Below are positions 1 through 7,432 of a stretch of DNA of 64,000 nucleotides, piece by piece; position 1 is the stretch's first letter; each line of letters starts with the position of its first letter. Origin of the DNA: an uncultured Lachnospiraceae bacterium (GTDB lineage Bacteria > Bacillota > Clostridia > Lachnospirales > Lachnospiraceae); NCBI GenBank assembly GCA_910586015.1, contig CAJUGJ010000003.1, positions 1-64,000 on the forward strand, read 5' to 3'. A program made the translations under genes and the position numbers. Below the pieces are notes generated by a model. The model was not told the origin of the DNA. It did not search any database and saw nothing but the letters and a program-made list of their open reading frames with translations.

Positions 1-2
1 GA

Positions 3-413
3 TACCTGCAGGGGCAGACGGGATGTAAGGTTTATTCCGGCGGCATAGAGGCGGCTTTTACAAAATACCCGGTACTGGAGCCGTCCTTCCTTTACGGCGG
101 TTATCCGTGTAAGGATTTGCGGCATAAGTTCCTGATGGCGCAGGAAAGCGATGTGGTGGATTTTTCAGATCAGAGTTTCCCGAAGGAAATAGAGGTGATA
201 CCACTGCCGGGGCATTTCTTTGACATGGTGGGGTTCCGTATGCCGGACAATGTGGTGTTCCTTGCGGACTGTATCAGCAGCAGGGAGACGCTGGATAAAT
301 ATGCGGTTTCCGTTATCTATGACGTGGGTGCTTATCTGGAAACGCTGGATAAAGTAGAGCAGATGGAGGCGGTCATATTCGTTCCCACCCAGGTGGCTTT
401 AAACAATAAATAG
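3..413 (+). pseudogene. MBL-fold hydrolase fragment (5' end outside window)
   Basis: The frame is open from base 3, so the gene begins before the window. The visible 136 residues contain a PLPGH segment, a FLADCISS segment and a late IFVP segment, matching the C-terminal half of metallo-beta-lactamase-fold hydrolases in which a His in GH and a Cys/Asp in the LADC-like motif line the metal site. The protein stops soon after IFVP, where family members usually continue with a PSHA-like motif and a further stretch, so the C-terminus looks truncated. The DNA is clearly richer in G/C (33 of the first 60 bases) than everything to its right, which suggests the end of a transferred element. It could still be a complete but divergent short form. 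The substrate is unknown. Confidence 0.5.
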
Positions 414-639
414 AGGAAGTAGACAACTGTTTTTGCAGAACAAGTTTTTCCTCACTGCAGAAGATAATTTTTGCTGATGGGGTAACAAAAAGTCAATAGA
501 AACGAACCAAATCGAGGATCTATTTTCTTTCTGCGTTCTCTCTTGGGATGGGGAGAGTGTGGAGGGAGAGGAGGAAAAATTAAAATCTGCATACAGTGAA
601 AACTTCTTCTGCAAGCACATAGTATATTCTTAAGATTGT

Positions 640-667
640 ATTTTGGGCATTTTTATCTGCCCAAAAT
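640..667. terminator. perfect 10-bp hairpin, terminator-like
   Basis: ATTTTGGGCA (640-649) pairs perfectly with TGCCCAAAAT (658-667) across an 8-base T-rich loop. There is no long U-tract after the stem. It may end transcripts of the upstream MBL fragment or be part of a small repeat family, because its right arm begins the direct repeat described next. Confidence 0.4.
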
Positions 668-719
668 CACTGAAAAATTGCCCATTTTGCTTTGATTTCG
701 CCCAAAATGTCTGAAAAAT
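659..719. repeat. pair of 20-base direct repeats
   Basis: Positions 659-678 and 700-719 both read GCCCAAAAT, then two variable bases, then CTGAAAAAT. They differ at only two positions and are offset by 41 bases. A third GCCC-like run (729-736) lies inside the next hairpin. The function is unknown; they could be binding sites or slippage products. Confidence 0.45.
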
Positions 720-729
720 AATCAAAATC

Positions 730-759
730 ATGCCCCAAATTAAATTCGGGGCATTTTTT
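730..759 (+). terminator. intrinsic terminator candidate
   Basis: ATGCCCC (730-736) pairs with GGGGCAT (748-754) over an 11-base loop, followed directly by five T. The orientation suits plus-strand transcription coming from the left. It sits about 90 bases beyond the stop of the minus-strand SMEK remnant and could also shield that gene. Confidence 0.55.
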
Positions 760-849
760 AAAAATTTGGGTCGAAAATATTGATAACTCTTTGTGGTTCA
801 GGGCTTCTAAGTGGAAAAATTTATAGACATTTTATGTACTTTTTCGTTA

Positions 850-1374
850 TTATAAGATAGCATAGTAATCACAATACACACGAACTCCGTCCTCCCAACA
901 TTTTTTCAACGAAGCTACAGAATTTTTTACATATTCATGATCTGACGCAGCACATGGTTCGACATATTCATTTCCTGGATCCCAACTTTCCCATCTAAAT
1001 TTTACATCATCAATTTCTTCAGCTCCTGTTATTGTTGAAATGTATACATCTCCAGACCAGTCAACTCTTAATTGATACGAAATACAATCATTTGTAATTA
1101 ATTCTGATGCTTCTTGTAGATTCTTTTCGACTAAGGCATTGCATCTTATGTAAATACATTTTAATTCGATTTTCCATTCCCATTTTTGAGTGTTATATTT
1201 GGAAAAATCTACAGAATATCTATCTTGTTTCTTCCCTAAAATAAAAAAATAGATTTTGTCATAATCCTTATTGACATTATTCTTAACAATCTGTTCCAAA
1301 GAATCTGAAATTTTTTTACTCGTCTTAGTTGATGTAACTTGAACTCCAATACGTCTTTCCTTATCTCCTAAAAT
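850..1374 (-). pseudogene. SMEK-domain protein remnant
   Basis: Read from 1374 downward, the frame begins LGDKERRIGVQVTST and runs to KIYFFILGKKQ. This is the hallmark of the SMEK domain, whose members carry an AIDLGD..NRI..QVTST segment followed by a ..Y.F.L..KKQ.SY strand. The expected N-terminal 40-50 residues are missing: an in-frame stop lies immediately upstream (1375-1377) and no ATG with a ribosome site is present. The conserved part therefore continues well upstream of the TTG at 1299, and the locus is read as an N-terminally truncated copy. The C-terminal half contains FRWESWDPGNEY and ends VRVYCDYYAIL; I do not recognise it. SMEK proteins are often found in defence or toxin-like contexts (family knowledge), but the role of this copy is unknown. 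Confidence 0.55.
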
Positions 1375-1481
1375 TTATCCGGATGGTTCTAGATGGGTGT
1401 ATTGAATTTGTGGCAAGCGGAGTGTTGGTAGAGGTATTAGACTAAGTATTATGTTTAAGGTAACTAAATAAAAAGCTGTTT

Positions 1482-1520
1482 AAGGACGTAGAGACTGTAA
1501 AAGTTGATACGTCCTTTTCT
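1482..1520 (+). terminator. weak terminator-like hairpin
   Basis: AAGGACGTA (1482-1490) pairs perfectly with TACGTCCTT (1508-1516), followed by TT and C. The 17-base loop and short T-run make it weak. It would insulate the kinase operon from upstream transcription. Confidence 0.35.
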
Positions 1521-1612
1521 AATCTAAATTGTAATACTGGGCGAAGAATTAAATTTATCATTTGACAATGTTATATAGGAAAGTATAACTAGAAATGGTT
1601 AAAACGGAGAAA

Positions 1613-1641
1613 TTGGCGAAATAGCAAAAAAATGTTATAAT
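1613..1641 (+). promoter_or_regulatory. sigma-A promoter for the kinase/regulator operon
   Basis: TTGGCG (1613-1618) and TATAAT (1636-1641) are separated by 17 bases. The -10 is of the extended type, with TG one base upstream (1633-1634). It lies about 200 bases before the kinase start, implying a long 5' leader. Confidence 0.65.
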
Positions 1642-1850
1642 AGAAGTTAAGTCTATAGATTGACAAAAGAAATCTTTTTGAGAATAGAGGAAAGTAGAAA
1701 ATAATATAAAACAAAATATAAAACGTTCTGATATATAATAGTGGATTAAGGATTGTTAATATAGGTGAAAAAGAAAAAAATTAGTATAAACGTGTTTATT
1801 CATATCTGCGAAATACTGGATTGTGGCATAATATTAAATAGGAGAAAAAT

Positions 1851-3146
1851 ATGATTTATATTGTAGACAACATTTTAAATTATTTAATATATCTGTTTAT
1901 AATTTATTTTGGATTTAAAATAAATCCAAGAAAAAGCAAATTTTTCCTTGGTGCATCTGTGTTGATCGTGCTTTTTGCAGGTATTTTCAATACATATTTT
2001 GATATAAATTCTCCAACTGTCTATATACTTTGGAGTATGCTTTCCATAAGTTTATTTTTTGAGGATCGTTTAGGGCATTTGGTTGTATTAAGTGTTGCCC
2101 TCATGTATTTTACTGGAATTATTGATACATTCAGTGTTATGTTGATACAGGTTATGTTAATAGGTGGAGGGATTGCTGATACAGAGATAACATGGTGGAT
2201 GGAATCCGCCTATCTGATCTCGTTTCTTATATATTTTTTGGTATATTTACGTCTTCTTAAAAAAAATGAAGTATATCTGTGCGATATCGAATTTAAATAT
2301 AAGTGTGCACTTTTAATACAGGGCAGTATTTTTCAAATGTTTTATAATTTTGTTTTTGTTTTCTTTAACGAAAATCACACAATGTATGATTGGGACGCGT
2401 ATATAGTATTTTTTATTAGTATAGTAGGTGTGATTTATTCTATTTTTTTTACGCTTAGTCTTGCTATTAAAAATATACTATCAAACAGGCAGAATAGGGA
2501 GCTTCAATCTTTTATGTATATGCAAAAACAGCATTACGATTACCAGTTACAACAGTCGGTGGCTATACGACGTTTAAAACATGATCTAATAAATCATATT
2601 GGTGCTCTTAGAGAGTTGATGAATCAAAAAAAGATGGAGGCAGCCAAAGAGTATATAGATACAATCTGGGATATTCAGGATAAGTTTGATTTAAAAATTC
2701 ATACAGGAGATAGTTTTCTCGATGTTATTATGAATTATTATTTATATTTGGCAACAAAGGAAAATATAGAGTTTGTTGTATCGGGAAAACTGACAGAAAA
2801 AATGTATCTTGAGATGTTTGATATTACAACACTGATAGGAAATATATTACAGAATGCTATGGAAGCTACAATAAAAGCAGTAGTTCCCAGAATCCGAGTT
2901 GAACTTGTAGAACATAAGAAAGAATTTTTTATTGTTGTCAGTAATAGTGTAGTCGAAAAAATAAATACAAAAAAAGATTTCTTTATGACCTCAAAAAACG
3001 ATAAGATAAATCATGGATTTGGTCTGAAAAATATTATTGCGACAGTTGAAAAGTATCATGGTGAATACTATATAGAGTCCATAGTAGAAAATGGAGAAGC
3101 AATGTTTAAAATTAGTATTGCTATCCCAAGGGAGAATAGGATATGA
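1851..3146 (+). CDS. GHKL sensor histidine kinase, AgrC-like
   Basis: This 431-residue membrane kinase is expected to sense an extracellular signal, often a peptide in this family, and phosphorylate the adjacent LytTR regulator. About six hydrophobic segments fill residues 1-205. A helical region follows with the phospho-acceptor His244 in RLKHDLINHI. A GHKL-type ATPase domain comes last, with the N-box NILQNAMEA near residue 330 and a G-box HGFGLKN near 388. GGAG six bases upstream supports the ATG at 1851. Its last codons overlap the regulator start by four bases, so the two are translationally coupled. No AgrB-like processing protease or clear AgrD-like peptide is seen beside it, so the ligand is unknown. 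The decayed small gene at 3959 is one place a peptide might once have been encoded. Confidence 0.85.
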   Translation: MIYIVDNILNYLIYLFIIYFGFKINPRKSKFFLGASVLIVLFAGIFNTYFDINSPTVYILWSMLSISLFFEDRLGHLVVLSVALMYFTGIIDTFSVMLIQVMLIGGGIADTEITWWMESAYLISFLIYFLVYLRLLKKNEVYLCDIEFKYKCALLIQGSIFQMFYNFVFVFFNENHTMYDWDAYIVFFISIVGVIYSIFFTLSLAIKNILSNRQNRELQSFMYMQKQHYDYQLQQSVAIRRLKHDLINHIGALRELMNQKKMEAAKEYIDTIWDIQDKFDLKIHTGDSFLDVIMNYYLYLATKENIEFVVSGKLTEKMYLEMFDITTLIGNILQNAMEATIKAVVPRIRVELVEHKKEFFIVVSNSVVEKINTKKDFFMTSKNDKINHGFGLKNIIATVEKYHGEYYIESIVENGEAMFKISIAIPRENRI

Positions 3147-3847
3147 AAATAGGTATCGTAGAGGATGAGGCAGTATGGAGAGATAAGATACAGGCTGTTA
3201 TCGAAAAATATTGCAGGGATAAAAATATTTCATCTCAAATCAATTCATATAGCAACGGAAAAGATTTTATGAAAAATGCAGATGTAGATTTACTGTTTTT
3301 GGATATTGAATTCCCAGAAGGTGAAGATGGTTTTGAGATTGCTCAACAATTAATGAATTCCAGAAACCAATGTAAAATATGCTTTTTAACTTCACATACA
3401 GAACTAGCCAGATTGGGTTATAGAGTGAATGCTTTTAGATATATCGACAAAAAACATTTGGAGGAAATCAACGAGGCACTTGATTTTTTCCTTAAAACTA
3501 AGATTCAGGATCGAATTGTTTATTGTAATAATACCACTGGAATTCACATAAAGATAAATCTAAATGAACTTTTACTTGTTGAAACATATGGAAGAAAACT
3601 AAGATATCTCATGTTGGATGACAGAGAACATTTTTGTGAAGGAAGAATATCTGAAACAGCGAAAAAGTTATCCCCATTTGGATTTTTTCAGATACAACGG
3701 TCGTATATTGTCAATTTAAAATATATTGAAAAGGTAAACAGTCATGAAGTTACACTTTCTAATGGGTTAAAGGTAGTAATCGGAAGAGTTCGTAGTAAGG
3801 AGTTTAAGAAAGAATTTTTTAAATGGAGAATGTACTTTGATAATTAA
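3143..3847 (+). CDS. LytTR-family response regulator
   Basis: This 234-residue cytoplasmic regulator begins with a receiver domain: acidic pocket VEDE at residues 6-9, phospho-acceptor Asp54 in LFLDIEFP, and Thr/Ser and Lys further on (FLTS, DKKH). Residues from about 130 form a LytTR DNA-binding domain, recognisable from YGRKLRYL, FFQIQRSYIVNLKYI and GLKVVIGRVRSKEF. It overlaps the kinase gene (ATGA) and is its partner. LytTR regulators bind pairs of short direct repeats; a matching pair lies 5-35 bases after this gene (3852-3881), upstream of the small genes that follow, so those genes are its most likely local target. The gene appears intact. Confidence 0.87.
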   Translation: MKIGIVEDEAVWRDKIQAVIEKYCRDKNISSQINSYSNGKDFMKNADVDLLFLDIEFPEGEDGFEIAQQLMNSRNQCKICFLTSHTELARLGYRVNAFRYIDKKHLEEINEALDFFLKTKIQDRIVYCNNTTGIHIKINLNELLLVETYGRKLRYLMLDDREHFCEGRISETAKKLSPFGFFQIQRSYIVNLKYIEKVNSHEVTLSNGLKVVIGRVRSKEFKKEFFKWRMYFDN

Positions 3848-3851
3848 TTTG

Positions 3852-3881
3852 TGCGGTTTATACTAAATTTATGTCGTTTAT
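3852..3881 (+). promoter_or_regulatory. LytTR-type direct repeats
   Basis: TGCGGTTTAT (3852-3861) and TGTCGTTTAT (3872-3881) share eight of ten bases at a 20-base offset, the arrangement of AgrA/LytTR sites (two about 9-bp repeats with an 11-12 base gap). A TATAAA-like -10 follows at about 3914, before the ribosome site at 3946. Binding is inferred. Confidence 0.5.
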
Positions 3882-3958
3882 GCAGATAGTATTTTTTTAT
3901 TTTTTTTGTTGTGATATAAATAAAGCATCAAGAGTTATACCACATAGGAGGATGAAAA

Positions 3959-4123
3959 ATGGTACAAGTACAACATATTTCTTTTAAAGATTAAAGATTG
4001 GAACCCGATTGAAAAATCACGCAAAAAGCCACATGGAAACAGCGAAGATTTGCGAGCAGTGTGAAAGATGGAACTTTAAGTGATGCCGGTTTAAAAAGAA
4101 GTTATGAATGTAATGGGTTTTAA
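3959..4123 (+). pseudogene. small gene broken by a 7-bp tandem duplication
   Basis: A perfect AGGAGG (3946-3951) precedes ATG 3959, yet the frame ends after 11 codons (MVQVQHISFKD). The cause is visible: AAAGATT occurs twice in tandem at 3986-3992 and 3993-3999. Removing one copy restores SFKDWNPIEKSRKK and continues to EDLRAV at about 4068. A second shift would then be needed to join VKDGTLSDAGLKRSY, which ends at the TAA 4121-4123 and overlaps the next ATG. The product was probably a 50-55 residue protein, strongly translated and under the LytTR repeats. I do not recognise it; a signalling or secreted peptide is possible but not shown. Confidence 0.45.
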
Positions 4124-4305
4124 TGACACAGAAAGTTAAGTCACTACTTTCCGATTTTAATTATAGATATGCTAAAAAATATCTCTACAAGAATGATACG
4201 AATCGAGATACAGATGTAAAAGCATATGTTGACCGAAATTTCGGATTAAAGACTAGAAGAAATGAAGAATATATAATATTTTCGGAAAAGAAGTTTTTAG
4301 TCTAA
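4123..4305 (+). CDS. hypothetical protein, 60 residues
   Basis: This short open frame starts in the TAATG overlap with the stop of the broken gene before it, which suggests translational coupling. The product is basic and aromatic-rich (FNYRYAKKYLYK, FGLKTRRNEEYIIF) with no signal peptide or membrane segment. It is not a family I recognise. It may be a surviving fragment of a longer gene, since the upstream partner is damaged and the lipoprotein after it is frameshifted. Treat as possible rather than certain. Confidence 0.35.
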   Translation: MTQKVKSLLSDFNYRYAKKYLYKNDTNRDTDVKAYVDRNFGLKTRRNEEYIIFSEKKFLV

Positions 4306-4322
4306 TGATAGGGGGATGAAAT

Positions 4323-5095
4323 TTGAAAAAGAACGTTGTTAGTCTAATAGGTATTTGGGTTGTTATATCATTGGCTGCTTGTAGTAATAAACTGAAAGCT
4401 CAGAGGGGGATACACAGAATGTGCAGACAAAACAAGAACCTACTAAGGTTGAACAGGAAACTGAAACTATGACAGATGATTTGCCTAAACAGGGCGAAAT
4501 AAGTCAGTCAGAGACTACAGTAATAGAGAACAGCAATCAAGATAAAGCTATTGAACTTTATGTAAATGTACTTCGTAATTATATATCGGTGGGCAAAACG
4601 AATTTTACCGTTTCATTTATTGATTTAGATGATGATAGCACTAGAGAAATGGTTGTTTTCTTCGGAGAATCACAAGCAGATGGCGGATATTTGTTCACAA
4701 TTAAAAATGAGGAAGCAATCCAAGTTTTGTCGGAGGGTGGCGACTGCTTTGGACAATATGGAGAATTTACATATAAGGAAAAAGGAAATGTTTTTGTTAC
4801 AGAAAATGAATCTGTAACAGGAGCGCAAATTTCCAACCAAATTTTCTATTATACAATGGAAAATGGGAATGCTATCTGTAAAGATGTTACACAAAGCATC
4901 ACACAATTTGATAGTGATGAAAGCAAGTTTTATGTAAATGATACAGAAGTCAAAAGTGAAAAATTTAATAGCATAGCAGAAAATTATGGATTATTGGAAA
5001 TGTCAACTGTAAGCTATTCAGATGGTGTTCCTGTAATGAATGAGCAAATGGATATGGTACAAGTGTTATTCCAACAGACGTTTATGTACCAATAA
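4323..5095 (+). pseudogene. lipoprotein gene with a G-run frameshift
   Basis: A TTG start (4323) follows an AGGGGG-like ribosome site and gives a clear lipoprotein signal, LKKNVVSLIGIWVVISLAAC, with a lipobox Cys. That frame goes astray after CSNKLKAQR at a run of five G (4405-4409). One extra G would join it to the 224-codon frame that reads DTQNVQTKQEPTKVEQETE and continues to 5095. The mature part is acidic and Gln/Asn-rich with an FIDLDDDSTREMV segment. Near the end another frame (VIPTDVYVPITDEG) runs on to 5136, so a second lesion near 5062 is possible. The product would be a surface lipoprotein of unknown function. The G-run could mean pseudogenisation, phase variation or a base-calling error. 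Confidence 0.5.
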
Positions 5096-5286
5096 CAGAT
5101 GAAGGTAGTAGAAAAGCATATCCCAATGAATTATAAAAAGACATCTGACTTTGTAAAGTTGATTTAGAATCATTATAACAATATGAGGAATGACACATAG
5201 TGTGAAACATTATTTAAAGAGCAGAGATTCGAGAGAGTTCCTATGATATAAATAAGACGTTAATTTATAGTAGGAGGACTATAAGG

Positions 5287-6471
5287 TTGAAAAAGAAAAT
5301 TGTAGGTATTTTACTGAGCATTACAACAGCAACTACTTTGTTTGTAGTATGCGAAAATAAAGTAGCTACTGTAAATTTAATAGAAAAAGACAAATTAGAC
5401 AAGGGAATAGAAAATGTAGTGATAACAGAGGATATAAGTGATACAGCAAAAAAAAATTTAATGGATAACCATTTCAATGATCATTCTATAAACACAGTTA
5501 CAGAAAAAATTGTAGATTATGAGACACTTGGAATTAAGGAATATGAATATCCTTCGGAATTTTACATAGGAGATAATTTAAAAACTGCAATTACTCAGTT
5601 GGCACTCAGCTATGAAAATTTTAATAAGGATTCCATTAGCAATGAGAACTGGAAAGAAGACTTTATTGCCAAGTTCATTCAAAATTCAAGGTTATCGTTT
5701 GATTATTTAGATAGGATTTCCAATAAGAATAATGGACAGATTAGCACGAAAGAACTTAATTATATCCAATATTCCCTTACGAATACAGAACTGGATTTTT
5801 CATCCTATGTTGATAGCACTGTAAATAGAAATGATTCTGCAAGTTCACTAAACTATGGTTGGATATCGGAATATGATTATGAGTATACAAATATCGGAGT
5901 GGTTATTACTGCTAATTTTGAGGTAGGATATGATGGAATAGACTCCATACAGAAACGTGAAATTACAGTAGAATTAATTAAGAATCCATATAGCTGTTTT
6001 GACGGATATAGTGTGATTGCTGTTTCATCTAAGACAGTAACCTCAAGTTTTCAGAATAAAGCAAATAATGATAATCAAATAAAAAAGGATGATGAGTTAG
6101 AAAATTTAATAGGAGAATATGATTATTTATCGGATGATGGAATTGGTAAGTTAATTATAAAAAAAACATCCTATGGATATGATATTTCCGATTATGAATC
6201 AGAATCTTCCTATCGCTTTTTAGCGGATTCCTCTAACATAGAAACTATAGAAAACAATAGGATATATATAAAGTATCCCGAACAGGTATTTTCTGATGAC
6301 ACAGTTATCTTTAACTATTATATTTTAGAATATAGTACAGATGAAATAAAAGTGTATTACAGAAAATCTGTACTTGAAGAGGCTCAATTTTTATATCATG
6401 CCATAAAGAAAAATGAAGAGGACATAGATAATAAGAATAAAAGTAGAACACAAAATGCAAATAGTATATAA
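5287..6471 (+). CDS. secreted or lipid-anchored protein, unknown function
   Basis: The start is a TTG with GGAGGA about ten bases upstream. The 394-residue product opens with KKKIVGILLSITTATTLFVVC, a hydrophobic leader ending in a lipobox-like FVVC, so it is probably a lipoprotein. The mature chain is acidic and Asn/Ser/Tyr-rich. It contains a segment with YLDRISNKNNGQI and ELNYIQYSLTNTELDFSSY near residues 140-180 that is repeated as a fragment after the gene. From residue 270 a second half (ELENLIGEYDYLSDDGIGKL) looks like a separate beta-rich module. I recognise no family. It follows a broken lipoprotein gene and the LytTR pair, and may be part of the same regulated surface set. Confidence 0.6.
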   Translation: MKKKIVGILLSITTATTLFVVCENKVATVNLIEKDKLDKGIENVVITEDISDTAKKNLMDNHFNDHSINTVTEKIVDYETLGIKEYEYPSEFYIGDNLKTAITQLALSYENFNKDSISNENWKEDFIAKFIQNSRLSFDYLDRISNKNNGQISTKELNYIQYSLTNTELDFSSYVDSTVNRNDSASSLNYGWISEYDYEYTNIGVVITANFEVGYDGIDSIQKREITVELIKNPYSCFDGYSVIAVSSKTVTSSFQNKANNDNQIKKDDELENLIGEYDYLSDDGIGKLIIKKTSYGYDISDYESESSYRFLADSSNIETIENNRIYIKYPEQVFSDDTVIFNYYILEYSTDEIKVYYRKSVLEEAQFLYHAIKKNEEDIDNKNKSRTQNANSI

Positions 6472-6481
6472 TATAAAAAAT

Positions 6482-6631
6482 GTTAATTATAAAACACTTA
6501 GTTCAAGAGTATTGTTTGATTATCTGAATAGTATTTCCGATAAAAACAATGAATACATTAGTATAGATGAACTTAATTATATCTCATATTCCTTTACGAA
6601 CACCGAATTGGATTTTTCATCTTATTCATAA
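6482..6631 (+). pseudogene. fragment duplicated from the preceding lipoprotein gene
   Basis: This 49-codon frame has no start codon but reads SSRVLFDYLNSISDKNNEYI then DELNYISYSFTNTELDFSSYS, a close copy of SRLSFDYLDRISNKNNGQI...ELNYIQYSLTNTELDFSSYVDS in the intact gene just upstream (nucleotides about 5688-5820). It ends where the parent continues. It is the remnant of a tandem paralogue that lost both ends, or of a partial duplication. Confidence 0.65.
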
Positions 6632-6653
6632 TTTCATTTAGAATACAAGTAAG

Positions 6654-6680
6654 AGAGTGTCAATCGACACTCTTCTTTTT
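6654..6680 (+). terminator. intrinsic terminator
   Basis: AGAGTGTC (6654-6661) and GACACTCT (6666-6673) form an 8-bp stem with a four-base AATC loop, followed by TCTTTTT. It closes the lipoprotein transcript and lies just after the duplicated fragment. Confidence 0.8.
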
Positions 6681-7432
6681 ATGTATAAAAGATTAATCTC
6701 ATTACACTTTGGAACACGGATTAATAGCATAACGAACCTTACAAATATCAATTCAATCATACTTTTAAAGGATATAATATTTGAATTGGCAAGCAAACAA
6801 TTATATAAAATGCTATAAAATCTACTTCGAAAAGATAGAAAAAAAGAAGGAGAAAATAATGAAAATAACAGAAAATCATTATAACTTACTTTTTTATTTA
6901 ATATAATAAGATATTACATAAAAATATTGATAAAATCTAAATAATATTGTAGAATAACTACAAAATATAAAAGAATAGAAATTATTCTTTAAATAAACCT
7001 AAGAGAAGGGAATCATAATGTCAAAAAGGGTAAAAAATAAACTAAAGGGGGTTCGTATTGGTGGAGATTATGTAGGTGGAGAGCAGTTTTCCAAAAAGTT
7101 AGAAAGGAAAAAGAACAGTTTTTCTTTCTTATAGCTGAGAGGATGCAGAAATATTTTGGTTACATTCAGAATGTTTCAATTAAATCTTGATGGACAGGAA
7201 GATAGGATATATCAAAAATACTGAAATCTTTATAATACACATTTTGTAGAAAGGGATATATAAATTTCTGTCTGTCATAATCTCCTCTCATGAAATGTTT
7301 CAGTTGCTGATCTAAAGTTGGAAAAATGATAAAATCATACTTGTAGATATAGCACATTAAGACCTTAAAGAACTATTCTTAAATGAGAATCGTATAAATC
7401 ACAAATATAATAATAAATCAGGAGTAAAATAT
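6681..7432. other. 750-base AT-rich stretch without a convincing gene
   Basis: The stretch is very AT-rich. It contains one small possible gene (7018-7134, listed) and a 63-codon minus-strand open frame (7166-7357) that lacks a ribosome site and matches nothing I know. Upstream of the chemoreceptor there is CAGGAG as ribosome site but no clear promoter that I can defend. It is probably degraded accessory DNA. Confidence 0.4.
7018..7134 (+). CDS. possible 38-residue peptide
   Basis: ATG 7018 is preceded by AGAAGGGA at a suitable distance and opens a 38-codon frame, MSKRVKNKLKGVRIGGDYVG..., rich in Lys/Arg and Gly with no hydrophobic segment. It may be a real small protein or the intact beginning of a truncated gene. 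Only the ribosome site and start support it. Confidence 0.25.
   Translation: MSKRVKNKLKGVRIGGDYVGGEQFSKKLERKKNSFSFL

Larger units (their letters stand above)
414..849. other. non-coding stretch with hairpins and repeats
   Basis: No convincing gene is seen. A 73-codon open frame exists on the minus strand (399-620) but it has no ribosome binding site and no recognisable composition. The right half (640-760) holds a perfect hairpin, two near-identical 20-base direct repeats and a terminator-like hairpin, listed separately. Base composition falls from G/C-rich to AT-rich across this stretch, so it probably contains the boundary of the element that supplied the MBL fragment. Confidence 0.4.
1375..1850. 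other. intergenic stretch upstream of the two-component operon
   Basis: No gene is supported. A short plus-strand run near 1400-1442 reads IEFVASGVL, which echoes IEFVVSGKL inside the downstream kinase, but it stops after a few codons. The stretch holds a terminator-like hairpin (1482-1516) and a strong promoter (1613-1641). The 200 bases between promoter and kinase start form a long AT-rich leader with no recognised riboswitch. Confidence 0.4.

Noticed and set aside
399..620. 73-codon minus-strand open frame
   Set aside because: No ribosome site, no recognisable protein pattern, Ser/Phe-rich as expected from antisense AT-rich DNA.
1400..1443. Short IEFVASGVL reading resembling part of the downstream kinase
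   Set aside because: Only about nine matching residues and no continuing similarity on either side; chance cannot be excluded.
7166..7357. 63-codon minus-strand open frame
   Set aside because: No ribosome site or conserved motif; kept only as part of the described empty stretch.
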